Shown in pieces: positions 1 through 5,085 of a stretch of DNA of 5,085 nt. Within the stretch, counting starts at the first letter, position 1; the number at the start of each line of letters is the position of its first letter. The DNA is from an uncultured Brevundimonas sp. GTDB taxonomy: Bacteria > Pseudomonadota > Alphaproteobacteria > Caulobacterales > Caulobacteraceae. The notes under the pieces are model-generated. The model was not told the origin of the DNA. It worked only from the letters and a program-made list of their open reading frames with translations, and searched no databases. Position numbers and translations under genes: made by a program. Where the stretch lies: contig CAMLNY010000145.1 of the NCBI GenBank assembly GCA_946481405.1, positions 1-5,085 of the forward strand, written 5' to 3'.

Positions 1-1315
1 AGTAGACGCCCTGGTCGTCGAGGGCGACGCTGAGGGCGCCGAAGAAGTCCGAGCCCAGACCGCGCGAGCGGATGAAGCCGTCCTCCATGCGGACGACAGG
101 AGCGGTAGTCTTTGCGGCGACCCCGGCGATCTCGGCGGTCTCCTTACCGGCCCAGTAGATCAGCCGTCCGCCGGTCTCTTCCGCCTTCATCGCCGCCCGG
201 CTGGCGGAGGCGAAATACTTCATGGTGGTCTTCGGGCCGTTCAGCAGACGCCGGATCGGCGGCCGCTTGGCCGGAGAGAAGCCGACACCCGCCCAGTAGC
301 CTGCCAGGCGCTCGGCCCGGGTCCGAAGCGAGACCAGCCGGTCCACCGCCTGCTCCGCCTCGCAGCGAAGCCCGGTCACCGGATCGACGTAGCGGGGATA
401 GGCGATCAGGGCGGCCGCCGTGACGATCTCCAGATCGCGCGCGACCCCACGCCGACCCGTCGGAACCTCGTCCGTCGTCAGGCCCCAGCCGGAGTAGAAG
501 GGCGCGCCGAAACAGCGGACGGGCATGCGGCGCAACAGGGCCTCGAACCCCAGCGCCGAGGTCACGCACCAGACCTGATCCACCTCGGCCAGCAGGTCGG
601 CCGGGCGGACGTCCACGTCCAGCAGGGTGACGCCGTGGAGGTGCGCGTCGGCGATACAGCCCTTTTTCTCGCCCGCCGCCACGGCCGGGTGGCGTTTGAC
701 GATCAGCTGGGCGTCGGGGTGTTCGGCCTTGGCCGTCCGCACCATGCGCGCGAAGCTCTCCGGCCCCGCCAGCCCGTAGCGGATCGAGGCGTCGCCGGCG
801 GTCTGGTCGACCAGCAGGATGCGTTTTCCGGGCTTCAGGATCGACCGGTCCAGCGGCCCGCCCATATTGGTCTTGGACAGGCCCGAAGCCACGATCCGCT
901 CGACCAGCGCCCTTGCCCGCGCGGTCATCGCGGCGTCGCACCAGTCGTCGGCCGTCTCGATCAGCCGTTCGATCCGCGAGGGTCGGGTGGCGTCGTAATA
1001 GACCCCTATGTCGTCCACGATCAGGCTCAGCGACGCCGCGCCGGTCTCGCCCAGACCGATGGAGCGCAGAAAGCCGTCCTCCAGCGCCAGATAGGGCAGG
1101 TTGCGGCTGGCGGCGCGCTTGCGCCCCACGTTCGACGTCGGCTTCAGACCCCAGCCGACGACAGCGTCCGCCGCCGCGAACGGACTGGCGACCAGCTCCA
1201 GCTCCGGCAGGAAGGTCCGCAGGAACGGAACCTCCAGGATCCCCGGCGAGCACACCCAGGCCCGCCGCGGCGAAACGCCCGGCGTGTCGGTGCTGAGGGA
1301 GACAGGGTGTTGCAA
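1..1315 (-). CDS. kpsC: KpsC-type capsular polysaccharide beta-Kdo transferase, 3' end cut by the window
   Basis: KpsC proteins are cytoplasmic, membrane-associated glycosyltransferases. They use CMP-Kdo to build the poly-Kdo linker joining group 2-type capsules to a lyso-phosphatidylglycerol anchor, after KpsS adds the first sugar. The family carries two tandem transferase modules. Seen here: a start-like SPGILEVPFL (residues 23-32), EDGFLRSIGLG (79-89), a VDDIGVYYD stretch (100-108), KRHP (207-210), TSALGFEAL (252-260), FYSGWG (273-278) and YPRYVDP (306-312), forming a complete first module. A second module opens with MEDGFIRSRGLG (410-421) and LDDQGVY (432-438), where the window ends. The 438 codons present compare with roughly 670 usual for the family, so about a third is missing to the left. 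No ATG lies near the N-terminus. TTG at 1315 is chosen because it follows the upstream stop by 32 bp with a weak GAAAG eight bases before it. GTG at 1255, just before CSPGIL, is the alternative. The family call is firm; the start is not. Confidence 0.87.
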   Translation of the reverse strand, partial: MQHPVSLSTDTPGVSPRRAWVCSPGILEVPFLRTFLPELELVASPFAAADAVVGWGLKPTSNVGRKRAASRNLPYLALEDGFLRSIGLGETGAASLSLIVDDIGVYYDATRPSRIERLIETADDWCDAAMTARARALVERIVASGLSKTNMGGPLDRSILKPGKRILLVDQTAGDASIRYGLAGPESFARMVRTAKAEHPDAQLIVKRHPAVAAGEKKGCIADAHLHGVTLLDVDVRPADLLAEVDQVWCVTSALGFEALLRRMPVRCFGAPFYSGWGLTTDEVPTGRRGVARDLEIVTAAALIAYPRYVDPVTGLRCEAEQAVDRLVSLRTRAERLAGYWAGVGFSPAKRPPIRRLLNGPKTTMKYFASASRAAMKAEETGGRLIYWAGKETAEIAGVAAKTTAPVVRMEDGFIRSRGLGSDFFGALSVALDDQGVY

Positions 1316-1328
1316 CCGTTGGACTTTC

Positions 1329-1340
1329 GCCGAGCTCGGC
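1329..1340. repeat. 12 bp perfect palindrome between the lyase gene and kpsC
   Basis: The sequence GCCGAGCTCGGC is fully self-complementary. It lies in the 32 bp gap between the stop of the lyase gene and the proposed TTG start of kpsC. There is no loop and no following T-run on either strand, so it does not look like an intrinsic terminator. It could be a protein-binding site, or simply a chance palindrome in GC-rich DNA. Confidence 0.3.
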
Positions 1341-1347
1341 CGATTGC

Positions 1348-2181
1348 TTACTGGCTCGCGGCGGCGCGCGCCAGCAGGGCTTGCGCCCGCGCGAGATGAA
1401 GCCGCTCGACCATGGCGCCGGCGACGCGGATGGCGCCGAGACCTTCCGCCTCCGGAGCGGCGAAGGCATCGACGATCGCTTGCGCCTTTTCGATCTCGTC
1501 CAGTGTCGGAGAAAAGGCGGTATGGGCAGCCGCGATCTGGTCAGGATGGATCAAGCTCTTGCCGTCGAAGCCATAGAGCCGCCCTTGCGCGCACTCCGTC
1601 GTCAGCCCTTCCGGATTGCCCAGACCGTTGAACACCCCGTCGATGGCGAGGATCCCGTGCGCCCGCGCCGCTGCGACCGTCGCCGCCAGCCAGGGCTTCA
1701 GGGGCTCCCGATCCTTCGAAATCCCGGTCCCCAGCGACGCCGCCAGATCGTTGACGCCCAGCATCAGGGCCTTCAGAGACCCGCCCGCCGCCGCGATGGC
1801 GTTCAGGTGCATCAGGGCCAAAGGCGTCTCGATCATCGCGCACAGCGACACGCTCTCGTCCATCCGCGCGTCATAGGCGTCGATCAGGCCTGGCTCCTCG
1901 ACCTTGGGCGCGACGATCCAGTCGAGCGGCAGGCCGAGCAGGGCCTCCAGATCGGCCTCACCCCACTCGGTCCCCAGCGCATTGACCCGCACCCCGACCG
2001 CACCCTTGAAGCCGCCGGCCCTGACCGCCTCGACCGCCGCCGCGCGAGCCTCGGCCTTCATCTCCGGCGCGACCGCGTCCTCCAGATCGAGGACCGCCAT
2101 ATCACACTCCAGCCTGCGCGCCTTCTCGATCGCCCGGGCGTTGGAAGCCGGCAGGAACAGGACGCTGCGCAGCGCCGTCAC
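1348..2181 (-). CDS. HpcH/HpaI aldolase / CitE-family acyl-CoA lyase-like protein
   Basis: This 277-residue cytoplasmic protein belongs to the Mg2+-dependent TIM-barrel family that includes the citrate lyase beta subunit, malyl-CoA lyase and citramalyl-CoA lyase. These enzymes make or break C-C bonds in acyl-CoA thioesters. Seen: RSVLFLPA (5-12), LDLEDAV (31-37), an arginine at 65 in VRVN, AMIETP with E118, GVNDLAASLG (142-151) with D145, and GKSLIHPDQI (207-216). R65, E118 and D145 match the expected substrate-binding Arg and metal-ligand Glu/Asp of the family. No citD or citF neighbour is present, so it is unlikely to be true citrate lyase; the acyl-CoA substrate cannot be read from the sequence. 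The GTG start at 2181 is preferred because family homology begins at once and the dehydrogenase stop lies just 2 bp upstream. The same frame is open to an ATG at 2286, but that extension lies inside the upstream gene and has no family similarity. No strong ribosome site is seen, so translation is probably coupled. Confidence 0.9.
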   Translation of the reverse strand: MTALRSVLFLPASNARAIEKARRLECDMAVLDLEDAVAPEMKAEARAAAVEAVRAGGFKGAVGVRVNALGTEWGEADLEALLGLPLDWIVAPKVEEPGLIDAYDARMDESVSLCAMIETPLALMHLNAIAAAGGSLKALMLGVNDLAASLGTGISKDREPLKPWLAATVAAARAHGILAIDGVFNGLGNPEGLTTECAQGRLYGFDGKSLIHPDQIAAAHTAFSPTLDEIEKAQAIVDAFAAPEAEGLGAIRVAGAMVERLHLARAQALLARAAASQ

Positions 2182-2183
2182 TC

Positions 2184-2861
2184 TCAGACGCGCCCGGTGA
2201 CGGGAAGGAGAGCGCCGGTGATCGCCCGCGCCTCCGGCGAGGCGAGAAACAGCATGACTTCGGCGAGGTCGCTCGGCCGGACCCATTTTGACGGATCGGC
2301 ATCGGGCATGTCCTTGCGGTTCTGTTCGGTGTCGAGGATCGAGGGCAGAACGGCGTTGACGGTCACTGAGGTATTCTTCGTCTCCTCGGCGAGAGCCTCG
2401 GTCAGCCGATGCACGGCCGATTTGGACGCCCCATAGGCGCCCATGCCCGCCGCCGCCTTCAGGGCGCCGTTGGCTCCGACATTGACGATTCGCCCCTCGG
2501 TCGAGGCCTTCAGATGGGGCAGGGCTGCCCGGCTGGCGTTCAGGGCGGTGGTAAGGTTGAGCGCGAACATCCGGTCCCAGGCAGGCTTCGCGTCATCGGT
2601 CGTCTGCCAGACGAAGCCGCCGGCGATGTTCAACAGGGCGTCGATCCCGCCGAACCGATCGAGGACCTTCGCCATCGCCGATTCGGCCGATGCGGCGTCG
2701 GTCAGGTCCACGCCGCCCAGCTCCAGCGTACCCTCCGGCGCCGTCTCGCCTTTCGCATGGTCGATCAGGGCGACGTTCAGCCCCCGCGCCAGCGCCGCCT
2801 CGACGACGGCCTTGCCCAGAACCCCGTGTCCACCGGTCACGACGATGGTGCGCTGGCTCAT
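2184..2861 (-). CDS. Short-chain dehydrogenase/reductase, dihydropteridine-reductase-like active site
   Basis: This 225-residue Rossmann-fold oxidoreductase of the classical SDR size class is cytoplasmic. Seen: cofactor loop TGGHGVLG (9-16), D34 at the end of the second strand (suggesting NAD(H) rather than NADP(H)), VDLTD (51-55), NIAGG (78-82) standing in for NNAG, N102 in LNLTT, and the catalytic pair Y143 and K147 in YGASK. The usual catalytic serine, 13 residues before the tyrosine, is alanine here (A130, in VNVGANGA). As I recall, mammalian dihydropteridine reductase also has alanine there, with a similar GM..YG..K.AVH run, so the gene may belong to that SDR branch; a pterin substrate is not shown. 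The C-terminal ITGALLPVTGRV is the normal SDR ending. Its ATG overlaps the mak stop as ATGA, and a good ribosome site precedes it. Alternatives are a 3-oxoacyl-type or sugar reductase; substrate unknown. Confidence 0.9.
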   Translation of the reverse strand: MSQRTIVVTGGHGVLGKAVVEAALARGLNVALIDHAKGETAPEGTLELGGVDLTDAASAESAMAKVLDRFGGIDALLNIAGGFVWQTTDDAKPAWDRMFALNLTTALNASRAALPHLKASTEGRIVNVGANGALKAAAGMGAYGASKSAVHRLTEALAEETKNTSVTVNAVLPSILDTEQNRKDMPDADPSKWVRPSDLAEVMLFLASPEARAITGALLPVTGRV

Positions 2862-3775
2862 GCCTGATCTCCCTCAGTTTCATCGAGCGGCCATAGCCGC
2901 GCCGCGCCTCGCACGCCCGAAGCGTCGCCCCAGACCGCGGGCGCGATCCGTCCTTCCCAACGGTCCGAGAAGGCATGGCGCTCCACCACCCCGGGCAGGC
3001 GTTCGTAAAGCTCTGCGACGTTCGACATCCCGCCGCCCAGAACCACCACGTCCGGGTCAATCAGATTGGTGACCATGGCGATGGCCCGGCCCAGCCGGTC
3101 GACATAGCGGTCGAAGCTCTCGACGGCCGCCGCGTCTCCGCCCCGCGCCGCCGCGACGATGGCGGGGGCGTCGAGCGCCTGACCCGTCCGCACCTGATGG
3201 TCGCGCTGCAGGCCCGATCCGGACACCCAGGTCTCCAGACAGCCGTGAAGCCCGCACCAGCAATCCGGCCCCGGCGCTTCGTCCGCCGTCGCCCAGGGCA
3301 GGCCGACATGGCCGATCTCGGCTGCGACCCCGCCAACGCCTTCGACCAGCTTTCCCTCGACGACCAGTCCGCCGCCGCATCCGGTGCCGATTATGATAGC
3401 GACGGCGGCCTTCGCTCCTGCTGCCGCCCCATCTGTCGCTTCCGACAGGGCCAGACAGTTGGCGTCATTGGCCAGCCGCACGGAGCGCTTGAGCCGTGCC
3501 TCCAGATCCTCTCCGAAGCGCCGGCCGTTCAGATAGACGGAGTTGGAGTTCCGCATCAGGCCGGTGCGCGGCGACTGCGAGCCCGGCGTGCCCATGCCGA
3601 TCGTGCCGGTCCGGCCGGTCTCGCTCTCGATGAAGCCGAGCAGATCCGCCACCGCGGCGATGGCGGCGTCATAGCTCCCCGGATTGGGTACGCGCTTCTT
3701 CGCCAGGACGGCGCCGTCGGCGTCCAGCCCGACCGCCTCGATCTTGGTTCCGCCGAAGTCGATCCCGATGCGCAT
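2858..3775 (-). CDS. mak: ROK-family fructokinase/mannokinase (Mak-like)
   Basis: The protein has 305 residues and is an ATP-dependent hexokinase of the ROK family. It is predicted to phosphorylate fructose or mannose at C6 in the cytoplasm, feeding glycolysis or nucleotide-sugar synthesis. Seen: phosphate-binding DFGGTK (6-11), MGTPGS (61-66), LANDANCLALSEA (101-113) with catalytic D104, the second glycine-rich loop IIGTGCGGG (128-136), EIGHVGLPW (153-161), and the ROK zinc site made by H156 with C172, C174 and C179 in CWCGLHGC. DPDVVVLGGGMSN (240-252) and GDASGVRGAARLWP (283-296) follow near the C-terminus. Length and motif order closely match E. coli Mak (about 302 residues) as I remember it, more closely than glucokinase or NagC-type repressors; there is no N-terminal helix-turn-helix. 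The start is fixed by the position of DFGGTK. It lies 20 bp after msrC with no strong ribosome site. Exact sugar preference is inferred only from family. Confidence 0.92.
   Translation of the reverse strand: MRIGIDFGGTKIEAVGLDADGAVLAKKRVPNPGSYDAAIAAVADLLGFIESETGRTGTIGMGTPGSQSPRTGLMRNSNSVYLNGRRFGEDLEARLKRSVRLANDANCLALSEATDGAAAGAKAAVAIIIGTGCGGGLVVEGKLVEGVGGVAAEIGHVGLPWATADEAPGPDCWCGLHGCLETWVSGSGLQRDHQVRTGQALDAPAIVAAARGGDAAAVESFDRYVDRLGRAIAMVTNLIDPDVVVLGGGMSNVAELYERLPGVVERHAFSDRWEGRIAPAVWGDASGVRGAARLWPLDETEGDQA
2869..2875 (-). promoter_or_regulatory. Ribosome binding site for the SDR gene, inside mak
   Basis: Read on the minus strand, GAGGGAG lies 7 bases before the ATG at 2861. It sits within the last codons of mak. 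It is the clearest Shine-Dalgarno sequence in the minus-strand block. It fixes the dehydrogenase start at the ATGA overlap and argues that the gene can be initiated independently as well as by coupling. Confidence 0.7.
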
Positions 3776-3795
3776 GGGACGGCTCTAGCAGAGGA

Positions 3796-4290
3796 TCAGG
3801 CGGCGAACACCTTCCGCATCAACCGTTCCAGTGCGTCCCGGTCCGCCCCGTCAAACGCGGCCTTCCGCGTCGCATCCACGTCGAACACGGCGATCAGGGC
3901 GCCCGAGGCGTCGAACACCGGAACCACGATCTCGCTCTCGGAGCGGCCGTCGCAGGCGATGTGGCCGGGGAAGGCATGGACGTCGTCGACGATCTGGGTG
4001 GTCCGGGTCGCCGCCGCCGCTCCGCAGACGCCTCGCCCGAAAGCGATTCTCAGACAGCCAAGCGTGCCCTGATACGGCCCGACGACCAGTTCGTCGGCCT
4101 TCTCCGGAGCGACTACGTAGAAGCCCGTCCAGAAATAGTCGTCGAAGGCGTCCGCCAGCATCGATGAGACCGTCGCCATCCGCGCCGTGACGTTCGGCTC
4201 GCCATCCAGCACCGCCAGAATCTCGGCCTCGACCTCGGCATAGCGGGCGGCCTTGTCGGCGGGGCGGTCGTCGCGGGCGACATAGGACAT
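3796..4290 (-). CDS. msrC: Free methionine-(R)-sulfoxide reductase, GAF domain
   Basis: This single-GAF-domain cytoplasmic enzyme reduces free L-methionine-(R)-sulfoxide to methionine, with thioredoxin-type recycling, as part of oxidative damage repair. Its 164 residues are about the size of E. coli MsrC (YebR). Seen: FWTGFYVV (53-60), GPYQGTLGCLRI (71-82), GRGVCGAAA (85-93), DDVHAFPGHIACD (102-114), SEIVVPVF (119-126) and AVFDVDA (134-140). The three cysteines C79, C89 and C113 have the same spacing (10 and 24) as the E. coli cysteines I recall at 84, 94 and 118, so the redox centre is intact. The ATG at 4290 is chosen because family similarity begins soon after it and GAAGG lies 8 bases upstream. 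An in-frame ATG at 4329, behind a GGAG inside a hairpin, would add 13 residues. The frame stays open to 4767, but that stretch is not protein-like. It is the first gene of the minus-strand block, so its promoter probably drives the genes behind it. Confidence 0.94.
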   Translation of the reverse strand: MSYVARDDRPADKAARYAEVEAEILAVLDGEPNVTARMATVSSMLADAFDDYFWTGFYVVAPEKADELVVGPYQGTLGCLRIAFGRGVCGAAAATRTTQIVDDVHAFPGHIACDGRSESEIVVPVFDASGALIAVFDVDATRKAAFDGADRDALERLMRKVFAA

Positions 4291-4311
4291 GGGAACGGCC
4301 TTCGAAGCTTT

Positions 4312-4316
4312 GAATC
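4312..4316. promoter_or_regulatory. GANTC (CcrM-type) methylation site in the msrC leader
   Basis: GAATC lies 22 bp upstream of the msrC start codon. In Caulobacter-like bacteria GANTC is methylated by CcrM, and its methylation state influences GcrA-dependent transcription. The pentamer is short and could occur by chance. It gains some weight from a second GANTC about 100 bp away in the same intergenic region. Confidence 0.35.
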
Positions 4317-4318
4317 CT

Positions 4319-4342
4319 GAGCGCGGCATATAGGTCGCGCTC
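4319..4342 (-). repeat. Small hairpin in the msrC 5' leader
   Basis: Perfect 7 bp arms, GAGCGCG at 4319-4325 and CGCGCTC at 4336-4342, flank a 10-base loop. On the minus-strand transcript this stem would cover part of a GGAG and place the alternative ATG (4329) in its loop. That disfavours the longer msrC start and leaves the ATG at 4290 accessible. No T-run follows, so it is not a terminator. A regulatory role is only possible. Confidence 0.35.
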
Positions 4343-4411
4343 CCCGAAACCGCGAGGACGAGTCGGGGCTCAGGCGTAAATCGCTGTTTTCTGTGGACTA
4401 AGCTTGACCGC

Positions 4412-4424
4412 GCCAGATTCTGGC
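4412..4424. promoter_or_regulatory. 13 bp near-perfect palindrome containing a GANTC site
   Basis: GCCAGATTCTGGC is symmetric around its central T (6 bp arms) and contains GATTC at 4416-4420. A dyad of this size is typical of a dimeric regulator site. The embedded GANTC could make binding sensitive to CcrM-type methylation. It overlaps the end of the weak TTGACCG candidate -35 region on the plus strand. The regulator cannot be named. Confidence 0.4.
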
Positions 4425-4454
4425 CATCCTGCGGCAACGCTTTGTCGTAAAACG

Positions 4455-4514
4455 GCGTTAACCATGATCGGAAGTTCACTGGACCAAACCGATGGTTTGG
4501 GAAATGGTTAACGC
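4455..4514. repeat. 11 bp inverted repeat with two opposed TTAACCAT (CtrA-type) sites
   Basis: The left arm GCGTTAACCAT (4455-4465) and right arm ATGGTTAACGC (4504-4514) are perfect reverse complements separated by 38 bp. Each arm contains TTAACCAT, known as a recognition variant for the cell-cycle regulator CtrA in alphaproteobacteria; the full TTAA-N7-TTAA form is not present on either side. I noticed no other TTAAC on reading the rest of the window. The right arm is 42 bp before the lipoprotein ATG, where it could overlap that promoter. Binding by CtrA is an inference from the motif and the apparent host group. Confidence 0.6.
4484..4500. promoter_or_regulatory. 17 bp perfect palindrome, probable operator
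   Basis: CCAAACC-GAT-GGTTTGG has perfect 7 bp arms around a 3 bp centre. It lies between the two TTAACCAT arms and only 3 bp from the right one. Length and symmetry fit a helix-turn-helix dimer site better than an RNA hairpin. The short loop and absence of a T-run argue against a terminator. No regulator gene is in the window, so the binding protein is unknown. Confidence 0.5.
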
Positions 4515-4555
4515 AAAGGTCGCAGTGGGCCGGAGTGGGGGATGGGGTGAGGGGA

Positions 4556-5085
4556 ATGCGCGACCGCGACGCCAGAGATGACGACCGTTCGCGCAACGCC
4601 CGTCTGCGGGGCCCGATCACGGCCGTCGCCGTCATCGCCGCCCTGGCCCTGACGGCCGGCGCGGTCGCCAGCTGCAGCGATTCGGGGGTGGCCTTCTGGC
4701 GTCGGGGCGACAACGCGGCCGCCAACGCCTGCCCGCGTCCGCAATCCGTGACCGGCTCGGAGTTCAACGCCCAGGAAGCGGGTCTGCGCCAGCTGCGTCG
4801 CGCGGCCTTCCGCGGCGACTTCTTCGCCCAGCTGGAGCTCGGCGCACGCTATGCCGCGCTTCGGGCCACTGACAAGAATATCGAAGACCCGATCGAGAGC
4901 GCGGTCTGGACCGGTCTGGCGCTGGCCAATGACGAGGGCTACGCGCCGATCAACCGGGCTGATCGCGGCGGATTGTTCGGCGGCCTTCGCAACGTGTCCC
5001 GCTATGACGACTGCCGGGCGTGGGAGCGGCACGTCGCCTATCGCCGCCTCGACGAACAGCTGTCGCGCATGACAATGGAAGAGCA
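4556..5085 (+). CDS. Probable lipoprotein with Sel1/TPR-like helical segment, 3' end cut by the window
   Basis: I do not recognise a named gene. The 176 codons present begin with an Arg/Asp-rich stretch, then a hydrophobic run (residues 20-38) and a lipobox-like VASC with C40. This predicts export and lipid attachment facing the periplasm. AVA before S39 could instead be a signal peptidase I site. The mature part has C59 and C153, which could form a disulfide. An Ala/Leu-rich helical stretch, AQLELGARYAALR (91-103) followed by DPIESAVWTGLALAN (111-125), resembles one Sel1/TPR-type repeat. GGLFGGLRNVSRYDDC follows at 138-153. The protein continues past the right edge, so domains there are unseen. 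ATG at 4556 has a purine-rich GAGGGG too close in front; in-frame GTGs at 4547 and 4535 are alternative starts, the former 11 bases after GGAG. Codon use is like the neighbouring genes. It is transcribed away from msrC, sharing the control region. Confidence 0.72.
   Translation, partial: MRDRDARDDDRSRNARLRGPITAVAVIAALALTAGAVASCSDSGVAFWRRGDNAAANACPRPQSVTGSEFNAQEAGLRQLRRAAFRGDFFAQLELGARYAALRATDKNIEDPIESAVWTGLALANDEGYAPINRADRGGLFGGLRNVSRYDDCRAWERHVAYRRLDEQLSRMTMEE

Larger units (their letters stand above)
4291..4555. promoter_or_regulatory. Divergent intergenic control region between msrC and the lipoprotein gene
   Basis: This is the only long gap in the window, and it is richer in A and T than its surroundings. 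It must carry the promoter of the minus-strand msrC block and that of the plus-strand lipoprotein gene. It holds paired TTAACCAT sites, a 17 bp palindrome, two GANTC sites and a leader hairpin, each listed separately. Candidate core elements are weak. On the plus strand TTGACCG at 4404-4410 resembles an alphaproteobacterial -35, but no good -10 follows. On the minus strand TATATG at about 4326-4331 could be a -10, but no matching -35 precedes it. Promoter positions are therefore left open. Confidence 0.75.

Noticed and set aside
1329..1340. Intrinsic terminator between the lyase gene and kpsC
   Set aside because: The palindrome has no loop and no T-run follows on the minus strand.
144..1469. 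A 441-codon open frame on the minus strand, overlapping kpsC and the lyase gene
   Set aside because: It is rich in Arg, Gly and Pro with no family motifs, and it is out of frame with the clear KpsC and lyase motifs. It is a GC-driven shadow frame.
1348..2181. True citrate lyase beta subunit (citE)
   Set aside because: No citC, citD, citF or citG homologues are nearby. Many stand-alone members of this family act on other acyl-CoA esters, so a specific symbol is not justified.
2182..2286. Upstream ATG start for the lyase gene
   Set aside because: The extra 35 residues lie wholly within the SDR gene and are Arg-rich. Family similarity starts directly after the GTG at 2181.
635..4072. Long plus-strand open frames opposite the minus-strand genes (635-1399, 1381-2436, 2975-4072)
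   Set aside because: They are antisense to genes with intact catalytic motifs and have low-complexity, Arg/Pro/Gln-rich translations. This is expected from GC-rich third positions of the real genes.
4342..4368. Inverted repeat CCCCGA...TCGGGG upstream of msrC
   Set aside because: The arms are only 6 bp with a 15-base loop and are GC-rich, so chance is likely.
4380..4520. Replication origin, suggested by CtrA-type sites and a DnaA-box-like TAGTCCACA on the minus strand near 4394-4402
   Set aside because: The DnaA-like match is only 7 of 9 and single. There is no AT-rich unwinding tract, no box cluster and no origin-linked neighbour gene.
4291..4767. A 159-residue N-terminal extension of msrC in the same frame
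   Set aside because: It runs through the control region and antisense to the lipoprotein gene. It shows no domain, and MsrC family proteins begin close to the ATG at 4290.

Overview
The window is GC-rich DNA with densely packed genes. It most resembles an alphaproteobacterium of the Caulobacterales (Caulobacter or Brevundimonas type). That placement is an inference from base composition, from TTAACCAT (CtrA-type) and GANTC (CcrM-type) sites in the one real intergenic region, and from the style of the proteins. No rRNA or other marker gene is present to confirm it.

Layout: five genes run leftward on the minus strand as one tight block. Read in transcription order from about 4290 down to 1, they are msrC (free methionine-R-sulfoxide reductase), mak (ROK-family fructo/mannokinase), a short-chain dehydrogenase that resembles dihydropteridine reductase in its active site, a CitE/HpcH-type acyl-CoA lyase-like protein, and the first 438 codons of a KpsC-type capsule Kdo transferase that runs off the left edge. 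The junctions are a 20 bp gap, a 4 bp ATGA overlap, a 2 bp gap and a 32 bp gap. This makes an operon likely, at least from msrC to the lyase. A sixth gene, on the plus strand from 4556 to beyond the right edge, encodes a probable lipoprotein with a short helical segment resembling a Sel1/TPR repeat.

The 265 bp between msrC and the lipoprotein gene (4291-4555) is a divergent control region and the most structured DNA here. It holds an 11 bp perfect inverted repeat whose arms each contain TTAACCAT, a perfect 17 bp palindrome lying between the arms, two GANTC sites (one inside a near-perfect 13 bp palindrome), and a small hairpin in the msrC leader. This suggests cell-cycle-type regulation of one or both transcripts, but no promoter core could be fixed with confidence.

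Functionally the minus-strand genes are mixed: repair of oxidised free methionine, sugar phosphorylation, an NAD(P)-dependent reductase, C-C cleavage of an acyl-CoA, and synthesis of the Kdo linker that anchors capsule to lipid. No single pathway obviously unites them. I see no mobile elements, CRISPR arrays, tRNAs or rRNAs, and no convincing new multi-gene system. The points worth a second look are the control region, the serine-lacking dehydrogenase and the position of kpsC behind metabolic genes.
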